Under the pieces are notes generated by a model. That model saw only the letters and a list, made by a program, of their open reading frames with translations, was not told the origin of the DNA and did not search any database. This document shows positions 25,126-38,100 of a stretch of DNA of 64,000 nucleotides, piece by piece. Source of the DNA: Progne subis subis (taxonomy: Eukaryota > Chordata > Aves > Passeriformes > Hirundinidae). The position numbers and the translations under genes were made by a program. How positions within the stretch are numbered: the first letter of the stretch is position 1; each line of letters opens with the position of its first letter. Location of the stretch: the NCBI GenBank assembly GCA_022316685.1, contig JAKJHU010000030.1:10354360-10418359 (forward strand), written 5' to 3'.

Positions 25126-26262
25126 TATATAACCTACCAAACTTGAGGACAGTGTAGAAAGAAATTAGAACATTGTGAATAGAATAAAGAACAGAACACT
25201 AGGTATGTAGTATTTCCGTAGGCATCAAAATGCAAAAACAAGATGTAGAAAATGTATATGTAGAAAATCTCCAACACATGCAGAGCTGTTGAATGGAACC
25301 ATGCCTCCATTAGCTCTAGCAGGCCATGGTACCAAAGAAGACAAAAGAAAAATCGGCACATCGGTTCACGTATGTTGACATCTTGTCACAAAGAAACATA
25401 AGAAAACACAGAATTTTATTTTGTGAGGGTGCTTGTACATCACAATCTTTCCTGAAAAACTGGAGGAAACCTAAGAAATACTAAAAGCAGTAATATTAGA
25501 CTCTCAGCAGCTTCATTACAGAAGAAAAAATGGCTACCAACTACCCTTCCTAGGTTTATGAATCCTCTGCTACTAGTGATTTAATAACAACACATGGTTC
25601 AAAAGCAAACATTTTGCATAACAAGTTCCCATAAATGTATTCATCCTCTCAGGTGTACATTGGGCAACAAAGTAAATTCCTTTAACGGGCCTTGCATGGA
25701 TTCCTTTATAACAATTTATGTGTTTACAGTATTTTCTTAGGAAGTGGTAATTTATGTTCTTATCTCAGCATTTTTTATCATGAGAAAATAATATTTTTTT
25801 TCATACCACCATGAATATAGCCTGGGGCATGAATAATATTACACTTTTTTTTTTTTTTTTTTTTTTTTTCATTTAGAAATCATACATTTGTTAAAAAATG
25901 TAATTTTCCTCACATTGCTATTACATTCCTAAAAATTAAGCACAGTAAAACTTTGGCCTATATGCACAACATATAAGTCAGTAAATTAAATTCCTGGAGA
26001 AGAGTATGAAACAAGGTAGCATGCAGTAAAACTTCCTTGGCATTTCCCGCAGTCAGATTCCTTGGAAATTTATGAACTTAAGACAAGTTCCTTTATGGTT
26101 AATATTTCTCAAGGATTTTATTTCCCAAGAGTTTTTAGAGGGGAGAAGAGGACATCCAATTTAAACATAAGACAGGCACTCAGTAAAGATATGATGTATA
26201 TGAACTTACTGATTTTAATACTGTGAAAAGCAAGTTTTGAAAGTATCTCAAACGATAGTACC
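25126..26262. other. A+T-rich non-coding DNA, no gene seen
   Basis: Nothing recognisable except a T25 tract at 25845-25869. It separates the CR1 fragment from the first solo LTR. Confidence 0.6.
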
Positions 26263-26268
26263 TGTGGA

Positions 26269-26661
26269 TGTCACCCTGGTTTTTCTGAGTTTTTTTTAAA
26301 GCCTTCTGATTGTCATAAGATGGAGTCAGATTCTTTAGCTTCTGCGCAAAATTAGGAGCACTTTTTCCCTTTTATCACATATGGTAACATAAACAAACCT
26401 TTTGTTTTTCATTCCCTGTCCTTTGTTTACGTATTTTTAACCTGAAAACAACTGTAACTGACAGCTGGTCTGGGCACTGGGCTGAGAGGTGATAACCCCA
26501 GAAATCAATCCACAACCAAACTCACAAATATATAAAAAGTAAGAAATAAACAGGCATAGAAGGTCTCAGCCTTAGCTCGGCCTTGGGCTCTCTCTTGGAG
26601 AAGCAACTCTGCCCTGCAAATGTCTTGTTTCTGTGTGATTGCTTTGCATGCCACAATTACA
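26269..26661 (+). mobile_element. solo LTR, small class II-like ERV family, copy A
   Basis: A 393 bp element beginning TGTCACCCTGG and ending in ACA. It aligns along its length with the nested copy at 36396-36785, which defines the edges. The flanks carry a 6 bp target duplication with one mismatch, TGTGGA at 26263-26268 and TGTGTA at 26662-26667. A TATA box (TATAAAAA, 26531-26538) and a polyadenylation signal (AATAAA, 26545-26550) lie close together, as in LTRs whose poly(A) signal sits in U3. Six-base duplications are typical of class II (beta/alpha-like) retroviruses. No internal viral sequence is present, so this is a recombination product. Confidence 0.85.
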
Positions 26662-26806
26662 TGTGTAGGTTGGGAAAATAAAAAAACAAGCCAAAACACA
26701 TTTCTTTAGGAAAGTAGAGGAACAAAACATATTATGTATAATAGTAATAACTTACTTTATATGCAAACACTTTTCATGGATCACCATAGTCCCGTTCCCT
26801 AATAAG

Positions 26807-27846
26807 TGTATTGGGTTTGCATGACAAGGTTTTGGTGGAGGTTGGGGGCCTACAGGCTGACTTTAGTGGGAAGCTGCTGGAAGCTCCCCCTGTGTCTGAC
26901 AGAGCCAAAGCTCCAAGGACAGCCCCCCACTGGCCAAGGCCAAGCCCATCACAAATCATAACAATGTCTCTGTAGCAGCATATTTAGGAAGGGAGAAAAA
27001 AAAGGTATTTTACAGGAATAATTGCAGATAAAGAGTGATATATATGACAGAAACGGTGAGTGAGGAAGGAAGGGGAGGAGGTGATTCAGGCACCAGAGCT
27101 GAGAATCCCCTGCAGGCTGTGGTGAGACTGCTGTGTGCCTGCAGCCCTTGGAGGGCACAAGGCAGCAGAGATCCCCCTGCAGCCCCTGGAGGAGCCTACA
27201 CTGGAGCAGGTGGATGCACCCAAAAAAGGCTGTAACCCTGTGGGAAGCCCATGCTGGAGAAGGCTCCTGGCAGGGTTCTGCAGAATCGTGAAGAGAAGAG
27301 CCCACGCTGGAGCAGGACTACTGCAGGAGTTATGACTCTGTGGGAGACTGGTGTTGAAGCAGCCTGTTCCTGAAAGACTGCACCCCACAGAGCAGTTCAT
27401 GAAGAACTGCATCCCATGGGATGGACTAATTTTTGACAAGTTCATGATCTGTCTCCTGTGGGAGGGACCTCAGGCTGGGGCAGGGGAAGGACTCCCTGAG
27501 GAGAAACAACCTGTGATGAACTGACTGTAACCCTTGTGCCGTCTGTCTGTGCTGCTGAGCGGGAGGAGGTAGAGCTGGGAAATAGGGAGGGTTGGAAGGG
27601 AGGTGTTTTTAATATTTTCTTTACAACTCTTTATCGTGTTCTGGTTTTGCTTTGTAATAAATTCAACTAATTTCCCTAATTCAAGTCTATTTTGCTCATG
27701 ATGGTAACCAGTAAGTGAACTCTCCTGCACTTATCTCAACCCACCAGCCTTTCATTATGTTTTTTTTTACCCCTGTCCAGTTGCAAGAAGAGTGATCTAG
27801 TGGTTTTGGTGGGCACCTGGCATCCAGCCAGATTCAAACCACCACA
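26807..27846 (+). mobile_element. solo LTR, about 1 kb, songbird-type ERV
   Basis: A 1040 bp element starting TGTATTGGGTTTGC and ending CCACCACA, flanked by a 5 bp duplication with one mismatch (ATAAG at 26802-26806, ATAAA at 27847-27851). The 5' part includes a TATTTA box near 26981. The middle is an irregular tandem array of phrases such as CTGCAGCCC-TGGAGG and GCTGGAGCAGG at roughly 60-70 base spacing. The 3' part has AATAAA (27656-27661) and the terminal GGTGGGCACCTGGCATCCAG. A truncated relative lies at 38485-39201. I recall this type as abundant in songbird genomes; the family name was not checked. No viral genes are present. Confidence 0.85.
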
Positions 27847-28051
27847 ATAAACAATTCTGTTTCTTGCTACTGCTGAATTGACAAGACTTATTTTAATTAT
27901 ACCCATGATAAAATGAAACTATTTAAAAGTACTAATTTGTCCTATTTTGCTATCTTTATTCTGTTTCACTCTCTCTAATATTCCAAATTATTTTGGATGA
28001 GAGCATTGTTTTGCATTGTAAACATCTGTTTCATTGAAACGAATCAAGAAG

Positions 28052-28082
<31 letters not shown>

Positions 28083-30000
28083 GAAGAAAGATGTAATGGA
28101 GGCCAGGTCAAGGAAGAAATGCTAAAAACATCAAGAGGGCTCATGGATACATGAACTACATAGACACTTTCCCCTCTACTTCCTTACTAAATGATGACAT
28201 TAATTTTTGACATTAAATGATGACATTTTATTTTTATTTCCTAATTTTGCTTTTTAAAGACACAAATAATTTTGAATCAAAGCTGGTGGCAGTAAGTATA
28301 TAGCATCTTTGTTTAACTCTTTCTTAATTAAGATTAATTTTCTTTGCCCGTACCTAACATATGCTGTTAGGACACTGCAGTTTAAGGAGTGGAACATCTG
28401 TATCCCACAGGCCCTGACTAAATACATTAGAGACACACTATTTTCCATAGTTTATAAACCAGTTCATTCTTCCGTGCGATGACACTAAGTGCTTGAAGAG
28501 GGTGGGTGTTACAATCAGTGCAGGAAATATTTAAGCAGCAGATTGTTGTTCTGAGAGGTTATCACACTGAGACAAATTGCTGTAGATGAAAAACAAATTC
28601 TAAAGTTATGGAAAAGAAGCAAAACTATCTTGCAGTGTAGCTTTGTGAACAATGCATTCCTTCTCCATTCACATCCATCTATTTTAACTCTCTAGTAATT
28701 AAATGTTTACTTTGTTGTTTGCTACAAGACTTTGTGTGCAATAGACTTTTCTCTCCTATATATGTAGTAGGTGCTCATGAGAAAATTCCTTGCAACATTA
28801 TCTTCAGCTGAGCAGTAGTGTGAAGGGTACTTATCATTGGCCTTGTGGATGAATAATGAAAATGCTCCTTGGCTTATATCCTTAATGTGAAACTGAAAAC
28901 TTTTCCACTGTAACCATGTATTTTCCCCAGTATTGTTTCTCAGTTTTCCTCTCAGGATATTGTTACATTCCAAGTTTGGTGGCAGGTCAAAAATCTATTC
29001 TGTTCTAATATGCTCATTTTCATTTCCCACCAAAATTCAGTTAGTTTTGAGGACTGAGCACATCTAAAATTAATTTTCTTGGTTATTTGCATTGGGAGGG
29101 ATTGATGGCGTAAGGTTTCTGATATTGCATTACAGAAGGTGAAAGCAGTGCATTATAAAACAGTGCCATATTTCAGCCTCAAATTTAGCTTAAAATTTAC
29201 AAAGTAAATTATTATGAAATTAGTACATACATGCATGTGGTACAGATTATCTGTTATCTATGTATCACCTATAAACAAGAAGTAGAAGGGCAATTAAGTA
29301 CTTCTGTTATCTTCTTTCAGTCCTGAAAAAGCATCCTAACTAGTAGGATTATTCATATGAGAAAGAAATCTAGCATTCTCTGAAGTCCTGTACCAATTTT
29401 TTTGTTCTGATTTTTCAGCCCTTCCTAATTCAAGAAGCCTTGTAAAATTATAGGAATTCTGTTCAACTTGCTCACCACAGGAAGACATGGTTAAATCTGA
29501 GGCAAACAGAAGGGATTATTTTAACTTCTAAGGGAATGAGCAGATATAAATGTACAAATTTAATTAATCTTCATTTGACATGGTTTCATAAGGTCAAATT
29601 TACAACATTGGGATATACAGGATATATTTCTTCAAGATTAAATACCTGACTCTGAAAGAGGAAACACTTCTGTGACCATGTAAAAGGGACTGCAATGTTA
29701 ATACCAGGGCAAATGATGATCAGTACCGCATAAAAATCAGAGAAAGAGCTCAGTGTTTTTTGATATCATGATGTCTGAATCAAAGAACAGGTCATTCAGC
29801 TTTAAACTAAGAATTAAATATGAGTTTTCTACCACTTGCTTCTTATGCCTACATAAAAATTTATTGACCTTTGAATAGAGGGTTAAGCATCTGCTGATGC
29901 AGAAAGAGCTGTAAATTAATTATTTAAGCACTATTGTTATGATTACTAGATGCACATCTGTATTTTCTGTCATGTGTCTAGCTCTAAAATCTTAAAAGGT

Positions 30001-30128
30001 TTTTTTGGTTGGTTATGTTTTGGGTTTCTTTTTATGGGGGGGGGGGGTGTTGTTTGGTGGTTTTTTTGTGGGTTTGTTTGTTTGTTTGTTTGGTTGTTTG
30101 TTTGTTTGTTTGTTTTGGGGGTTTTTTT
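30001..30128 (+). repeat. T/G-rich GTTT-GGTT array with 12-G run
   Basis: Same type of tract as 16011-16175: T and G only, with (GTTT)n units and a run of 12 G at 30036-30047. Confidence 0.9.
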
Positions 30129-32751
30129 ACCTTAAAGAAGATTATTATTAAAAAATACACTAGTTGTTATGAAAAAATAAATTAGCTGAGAGATTATTCG
30201 TATGTGCATGAGGGAGAGGCTAAAAATCCCCAAAACCAGACCCAGCTTGAGCAACACAAGGCTGTATCTCCCAATCAGAAGGACGTGTGTGAATGTAAGT
30301 GTAGGCTCAAAGTCAGAGAAATAGTTTTCTATGCTGAGATTTTCCTGATGAATATGATAGCTACAATACTCAGTTTTGCAAAATGTATTTACTGTGCAAA
30401 AATATTATTCTGGAACATAGTTTCAGCGCAGTGTCTGGTTTGAAAGATTAAAGATGCCCATTCTTAGGAAACCCTGGAGGAGCAAGTCTCTGCAGAGGAA
30501 AGGAACCAATTTTCTTTAAAGTTTTCTTTTATCTATTCCTATACAATTTAATTGTTATGACCCAGATAGGTACTTCATGCTATCATCTTTTGTTATATTC
30601 TGGACAGGGAATAAAGTTTAATGACAGCTACAGAAAATGGGAAGATATTAACCACATATACATAATGCTAGCAAACATCATTATATCCATATCAAGAGGA
30701 ATTTTTATTTATGGAACAGAGAATAAAATACATTCTGAAAGCAAAAGATATATATATAAAAAAAAATTCTATGGAGAATACTGTAAACTTTAAAATAAAC
30801 TTTCAGTTTTATTCTGCTGAAACAGTCAAAGCTGGGGCACAGGAACATCCAATATCATAATTTATAGAGAATTATGATCTGCATGCTTCTTTTCAGGCAT
30901 AAACAAGAATGTGGATTCTTTTCCTGGAAAAAGCTTTATAAATTTTGTAGGACTAGTAATTATAGCCTTATTAGATATAAAAACATGACAAATATTTATT
31001 TTTTGTCTCCAAAACAAGGTGAAAGACAACATTAGTTGTGTTTCCTACACATCATGTATAAACCTGAAGAGGCATTTTAATATATCTTCCTAATCTCAGT
31101 TTTTCCATGTATTTTTTAAAGCTTAGATTAACCATTTCTCACTATAAATTCTAAAACTCCATGTTCAGAATAATTGCTTTCTGGTTTAGATGAATTTTCA
31201 ATCTCCCCTAAGAGACTAGAGGGTTACCTCTTCTGTTTTCATGGAGTTTAGTAGCAGAAACTGGACACTATTTGTGGATAGTTCTTCATGAAGACAAAAC
31301 TAAGAGTAATCCAGACTGTGTCACAGTCACCCAAAAGGCTACATACAACTACATCTGGTAAAAAATTATGAAATTAAAAGCAGATTATATTTTTGTGGAC
31401 AGAAGGAAAGATAAAATTGTGATTACACTAAATTTTAATGGCAGTTCAGCTACTTTTTCTATCTTTTACCTACTGGGATATCACTATTTTCCACTTCCAA
31501 TACAATTCTGGAATTCTCTAACTGCTTCATTCAAGTAAATAGGGACTGTGCATGTTTGTGTCAAGGTTAAATTTAGATGTATAGGATAAATTATGTTCTC
31601 AGTTTCATTTCACTGTAAATACTGAGTAATTGAAATCAATGGACCTACTCCTGATTTATACAAGTGTTACTAAAGGCAGAATTTGATGTCTCTCGGGTCA
31701 ATACCAAGGGTCTTGTACACAAACAATTGCATTAACCTATATCAGCTCTGCAGCTATGTCAAGGTTACCACTGTGTAAAGTTGCAGCATTTTATCCAGGC
31801 TGAAGATTAACTGAATCCAGAACAATGTTCTATTAATGGCATTAATAAATTTCCATAATGGAGGTGAAATAAGTTGCAGCAACAGTAACAACCTTCTGAA
31901 ATATACAACAAATCCACTTTAGTTCTGCTACAATATGCATGGACAATCAGAAACATAAACACTTCCTGCATGAATATGAAGTCATTCCAACATTGAAAGG
32001 ACCCTTGTTTCCTACTATGACTTAGAAATACTAGAAAGTTTCATGGAATTAAATCACTGTGAATAAGTAACCAAAAAGACAGCAAAGACTACACGAGTGG
32101 ATAATTTTAGCATATATTTAAAACCTTATTGTCAAGTGAATGTCACTGAAGATTATTATAAATGCAAGTAAACTTTATATATGTAATAATTTACCATCCA
32201 TTAAAAAAAAATTAATTTTAGTGTTTAACATGTTACTCAGTTAAACCATTGAAAATTTTAAAATTAAAATTAGACCTAGGTAATATTTTCAAATGTGAGA
32301 GCTAAAATAAAGTGCTTAAATCAATGCCACTTAAATTGTAGCAAATTTTTAATCATACAGTTGATGGGTGCTGGAAACAACGCTACAATTCCAGACTGCA
32401 AATTAGGATATTTCAGTAGCAGAAACCAGCCTGCACTAAATTAAGCTGGTCATTGATGAATTCCTAAAGTAAGAATAAATTAGCAATGTCATTGACCTTT
32501 GCAAGTAATATGTGTACTGCTTGCAGCACCATTACAAACATGACCAACTAATAGGACAAATATCTGGGTCATAAAGCAGAGCTGGTGGATTGGTGAAATG
32601 TGAAGAACGTTTATATTCCAAGACAGAAAGATTAATAGCTATTTCCACTGGGGGGAAGAATTAATTTAATGCAGGGCCAACTATGCTTGGTTTCCCTTTT
32701 CTTAGCTCAGCTTTCCTTGTTATCACACCATAACTGACCTGGATTTTGCAA

Positions 32752-32846
32752 ATTTGTTGTTGTTGTTGGTTGGTTGGTTGGGTTTTTGCTTGGTGTTCTA
32801 TTTTGTTTGTTTGTTTGTTTGTTTGTTTGTTTATTTGTTTTGTTTA
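32752..32846 (+). repeat. T/G-rich (GTTT)n array
   Basis: Begins with GTT/GGTT units and passes into (GTTT)n. Third tract of this kind in the window, all with the T/G strand on plus. Confidence 0.9.
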
Positions 32847-34135
32847 ATTTTTTATTTCTACCTAATAAAAATTTTACCTACTATTTTGAAAAGTCCTAGC
32901 TTTCCACTCTTTTTATCTAGACTTCCAAGTTGATGTTGATAATCAGAATGATTTATATACTATTCTACCCAAATTACAGTTGTGAGTGTATTCTCTTCTT
33001 ACCTGATCCATTTCCAAATAAGAATAAATATATAAACATTAAAACAAAAACAAGCAAACAAACAAACTTCAATAGGATTTCTTATCTAGAGCAAATCTGA
33101 AAGCTCCATTTTACTTCTCTTCCCATTCCTGCAACATTCCATTTCTTCCCCGGACAGGTACCCTGGCAGGCACACACTCAAGGAATTCTGCTTGCAGTTG
33201 CTCCCCAGCAGTCTTTGACAGGGTCACTTCTACAACACAGATTCAAGCATCTGAGCACCTTTACCTTTGGAAAATTATATAAACACTCTGAAATAAGTCA
33301 GTCTCTTGTGTATGGAACATGTCTAAAAATGGTGAGAGGAGCTCTAACTACTGCTTGGGAAAAGAGGATAAAGAGAAACACAAATACAAACAGCACAAGA
33401 GCAGAAAATTAAACAAAAACAGAAATAATTTAAAAGTGAGTTCTATAGCATAAAAGAGACTGACTTTTCTGGAAGCCAAGTGCTTCTCTTTTTCTACACA
33501 AAAGCAGCAATTTAAACTTCTTAATCCTATCCATGTTAGAATGATATGAAGTGGCCATCTCCCAAGCCCATCCCTCCCAGGCCTATCAGACCTGTCAGCA
33601 ATAGCAATATTGGCCATGTGAATTAATTTAGTACAGTGGATACTTCTCAATGTTTTATTAGATAATCCAAAGTATGACACAAATGGGAAAAATAAGCTGA
33701 AACAAAGTAGGTATTCACTAACATAAAACACAAGAAAGATGGAATTAAATCTAAAAGGGCCTTTTTCATTAAGAATCCTGCCTACAAATTTCAGGAAAAT
33801 GCAAATGTGGCAGAACATACAAGCAGCTCACCATCTTTACTCCTTCCCTGCACTTGTCATTCTCAGTACTTCCTGAACATGCAAACTCTCTAGATGTTCA
33901 GGCTCTCTATTTGGTGTTTATGATTTTAAAATATTTCAAGAAGTTGAAAATGATAAAGAAATTAAATTTGGAGAGCTTCCTCCATGCCTAAATTTCTGTA
34001 ATAATCTAAATGTTCTTTTTTAAAAAAGACCAAGCTACCTGTCCATTCATGTTGTTCAAGTACTTTCACTGATGAAAGAAGAAAAGTAAATCTGACTGAC
34101 AGACCAGTGGACAGTGGAATGAAATTTAATTTTAT

Positions 34136-34162
<27 letters not shown>
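34136..34162 (+). repeat. CA dinucleotide microsatellite
   Basis: About 13 uninterrupted AC units followed by degenerate CATACATATA. Confidence 0.9.
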
Positions 34163-34166
<4 letters not shown>

Positions 34167-34956
34167 TATAAAAGCAGTTGAAGAGTTTTACAATTCATTG
34201 CATAATATATTTTTGTAATTAACTCATTACAAATGCAGATCAGAGAATACAGCACAAGAATTCATGAAAGTAATATAATGGCCTATGTCTGATTAAGATA
34301 TGTAAAAGCTCAGCATCTTTACTTGAAATTTACTTACTCATTTAAATTACACTATAAAGCATTTAATTTTTAAAATTTGTAAAATTTTAATTTAAAATTA
34401 AATTAAATTAAATTGAAATAAAAATTTGTATCTGCATAAGTTTCTGATTATAGAAATGATGAGAGTAAGCCTATATTTTGTGACAATCAAGCATCAAGCA
34501 TCTTTCCCTTCAGTCTCTAAAACCATGTCAACTTATTCATCCTCATTCAGTATAGGCAATTTTAACTGAAATGGATAGGTGGCACTTTGAGTGCTGAAGT
34601 GTTTGTCTGAAGATGCCGTCCTTGTCACTCATTTTTGGCATTAATGAAATGTCTAACTCATAAGTCAATAATTTTTCCATTAAATTTTTGTATCATATTT
34701 TGTATTCATAAAACACAAAGAGCAAAAGTAAAACTGAAAATGATGGATAGGATTTGCAGTAGCACTCAGGCCTGACAGAAATCCCTTCTTTTACAGTCAT
34801 TAGAAGTATCTTAAATGAGAACAAGATTAGGTCAATACTAAGAGCTTTCAAAATCTTACCCCCTATATTATGCCAAGCTAAAACATACACACATTTAAAA
34901 GGTAGCATAATATCCACAAAATTATATTATGTCCACAAAGAAAGTAATTCTTCCTT

Positions 34957-35014
34957 AAAAAAAAAAAAAAAAACAAAAAAAAAAAAAAAAAACCCAAAAA
35001 AACCCAAAAAAACA
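34957..35014 (+). repeat. A-rich tract with AACCC interruptions
   Basis: Two long A runs separated by C, followed by repeated AAAAAAACCC units. It lies shortly before the long plus-strand CR1 and may be coincidental, since CR1 does not end in poly(A). Confidence 0.85.
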
Positions 35015-35149
35015 CCTAACTCTGTAGACTATAAACTATCTTTTTTACATAAGCAAGTAGCCTGTATTCTTCAGACACCCTTTTTAGCTGTTTTCAGTGA
35101 AATGAATTGTTAGATTTTGCTCTAATCAGTCCGAAGGACAATGGAAGTT

Positions 35150-38100
35150 GGAACAGTGGAAGTTGCTGGGGAAAAGGAATCTCAGTCCATCCCACTCCTA
35201 CCACTTTGATGCCAGTCCCAGCAAGAGATGCCCAGAGCCTGGAGAGGGACTGCAGGTCAGCAAGAGAGGCACCTGAAGAGCAGCACAGAGGAATTCCAGC
35301 CACTCCAGGCCGTACGGCACCTTCACTGGGGCTCCAACTCAAATGCCCCTATGCAAGCACAAGCAGAATGGAGAATAAACAAGGGGAGTTAGAGATGTGT
35401 ATGTGCCTACAGGGATGTGATCTTACTTGCACGACATGCAGACCTGGTGGGATGGATGTCTCCTATGAATGTAGTGTTGAAATGAAAGGATACAAGGTCT
35501 TCAGGAAGGATAGAGGAGTCAAGGATGGGGTGTTGCCCTCTTTGTCAAAGACCAGCTGGAGTTCAGGGAGGTCTGCTTGAGAATGATTGAGGAGCAGACC
35601 AAGAGCCTATGGATCATCAGAATTAAAGGAAGGGCAAGAGGAGGTGACATAGTTATGGGGGTCTGCTACAGCCACGTGACCAGGAAGACCAAGTGTATGA
35701 GGCCCTCCAGAGACAAATGGGAGCAGCTTTAGATTCACAGCTCCTGGTTGTCCTGGTTGTTCAACCACCAGATACCTACTGAAGGGACAACACAGCAGAG
35801 TGTAAGCAAATCAGGAGGTTCCTGGAATTGACGGTAAGTACTTTCTCCAAGGGATAGAGAAACCAGCAAGGAGAGGTGTTATTCTGGACCTTGTTCTCCC
35901 CAAAAGGGAGGGGTTGGTGAGCAATGTGAAGCTCCAGGTTGTGAAGGAATGTGAAGCCTCGGCTTCACTGACCGTGAATTGATAGAATTTCAGATCCTTA
36001 GGGCAATGAGGAGGATGTACAGCAAGCTCAGCCCTGGACCTCAGGAAGAAAACCTTGTCTTCTTCAGGGATCTGCTTGTACTATGGGATAAAGCTCTGGA
36101 GGCAAGATAGACCAAGGAAATTGGTTAATATTCAAGGATCACCTCTTCCAAGTTCAAGAGTGATGCATTCCAGCAAAGAGCAAGTCAGAGGTCTACATGG
36201 ATTAACAAGGAGCTCTCGGACAAACTGTAATATAAAAAGATATGGAATGGAAACAAGGACAGGTAGCCTGGAAGTAATACAGAGCAGCAAATGATCAGGT
36301 TAGGAAAGCTACAGCCTTGGCAGAAATCTGGGACAGGGGTGTCAAGGACTACAAGAAGAACTTTACAGGTATGTCAGTGGTGAAAGAAAGAGTGGTGTCA
36401 CCCTGGTTTTTCTGAGTTTTTTAAAGCCTTTTGATTGTTCATAAAATGGAGTCAGACTTTTAGTTACTGTACAATATTAGGAGCAGTTTCTACCTTTTTC
36501 TCACAGATGTAACATAAAAAAATCCTTTGTTTTTCATTCTCTGTCCTTTGTTTGCGTATTTCTAACCTGAAAACAATTGTAACTGACAGTTGGTCTAGCC
36601 ACTGAAGCTGAGGGGTGTTTAACCCCAGAAGCCAATGTTCAGCCAGACCCACAAATGTATAAAAAGTAAGAAATAAACAAGGAGGTTCTCTCCACCCTGA
36701 CTCAGCCTTGAGCTGGCACAGAGGAACCTCTCTGCCCTGCGAAATTTCTCGTCTACGTGTGATTGCTTTGCGTGTCTCAGTGACAGAGTGGGGAAAATGT
36801 AGGTCCTCTACGGAAGGACGCAGCAGACCTGGTTACCCAGAATACAGAGAAGGTTGAAGTACTCAACAATTTTTTTGCATCACTCTCCAGTGGCAAGTGC
36901 TACCCAAGTCACAAAAGGCAAAGGAAATGATTGGAAAAAACAAATAAATATCCAGTGTATGAGAAGATCAACTTCAAAATGACCCAAGTAATCTGAAGGT
37001 GCACAAGTCCATGGGATGAGATGAGATGTATCTGAAGGTCCTGTGGAATGGGCAGATAAAATTGCTAAGTCACTATCCAGCATAGTGGAAAAGTGAGATT
37101 TCCACTAACTGGAAAAATGGAAACAAAACTCCCATTTTCAAAAAAGGCAATTAGGAAGACCCAGGAAACTACAGGCCAGTCAATCTCACCCCTGTGTGTG
37201 ACAAGATCACAGAGCAGAACCTGCTGGAAGTTGTGCTAAGGTAAATAAGTAGAGGATTAGTGACCACCAACATCCAACATAGCTTCATTAAGGGAAAATT
37301 GTGCCAAAAAATTTGATGGCTTCTACGACAGAACTATAGTGTTGGTGGGTAAGGGAAGAACAAGTGCCGTCCTGGTCCTGAACAAAGTATTTGACACTGT
37401 TCTGCACAATTTCCTTGTCTCTAAAGTGGAGAGGCAGGGATTTGGTGGGTGGACCACTCAGTGGATAAGGAATTGTCAAGATGGTTACACACTCAGAGCT
37501 TTTGTCAATGGTGCACTGTCCAAGTGGAGACCTGTAATGAGTGTTATTCCTTGGGGGTCAGCATTGGGACTGGCACTCTTCAACATTTTTGTCAGTGACA
37601 TGGGCATGAGACCCCATACACTCTCAGAAAGTTTGCTCACAACTGCAAGTGTGGTGCAGTGTAGAAAACACTGTAGAAAACACTGAAGGGAAAGCATGAC
37701 ATCCAGCAGAACCTGGACATGTTTGAGAGGTGAACCTCATGAAGTTCAGCAAGATCATATGCAAGGTCTTGCCCCTGAATCAAGACAAGCCCAAGCACAA
37801 ATACAGGCTGGGCAGAGAATACATTAAGTGCAGCCCTGAGGAGAAGTCACAAGTGGGAGTATTGGTGGATGAGAAACTCAACATGAACTGGCAATGTGCA
37901 CCTGCAACCCAGAAAGTCATCTGTGGTCATCTGTGTCCTGCATCAAAAAGAACATGACCAGCAGATCCAGAGAAGTAATTCTCCTCCTCTTCTCTGCTCT
38001 TTTGAGACTTCACCTGGTGTACTGCACCTCTGGGGTCCCCAACCTGAAAAGAGATTCCAGAAGTTGGCCACTGAGATGATTGGAGGGCTGGAATGCCTCT

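Larger units (their letters stand above)
27852..34956. other. A+T-rich non-coding DNA, no gene seen
   Basis: About 7 kb without a recognisable exon or transposon. Contents are simple repeats: A26 at 28057-28082, T/G arrays at 30001-30128 and 32752-32846, and a CA microsatellite at 34136-34162. The 156-residue minus frame at 33348-33818 is hydrophobic and unrecognised; I treat it as chance. Confidence 0.6.

Noticed and set aside
26269..27846. The two solo LTRs as one provirus with its 5' and 3' LTRs
   Set aside because: They differ in sequence, length and target-duplication size, and only about 145 bp lies between them with no retroviral genes.
33348..33818. 156-residue minus-strand frame
   Set aside because: Hydrophobic, F/L/C-rich reading of A+T-rich DNA with no recognised motif, promoter or splice context.
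34136..34162. CA microsatellite as Z-DNA regulatory element
   Set aside because: Common simple repeat with no promoter or gene nearby to support a role.
35107..35580. 157-residue plus-strand frame as a host gene
   Set aside because: Its second half aligns with the CR1 ORF2 endonuclease start (YASTSRMENKQ, GYKVFRKDR); it is a transposon remnant.
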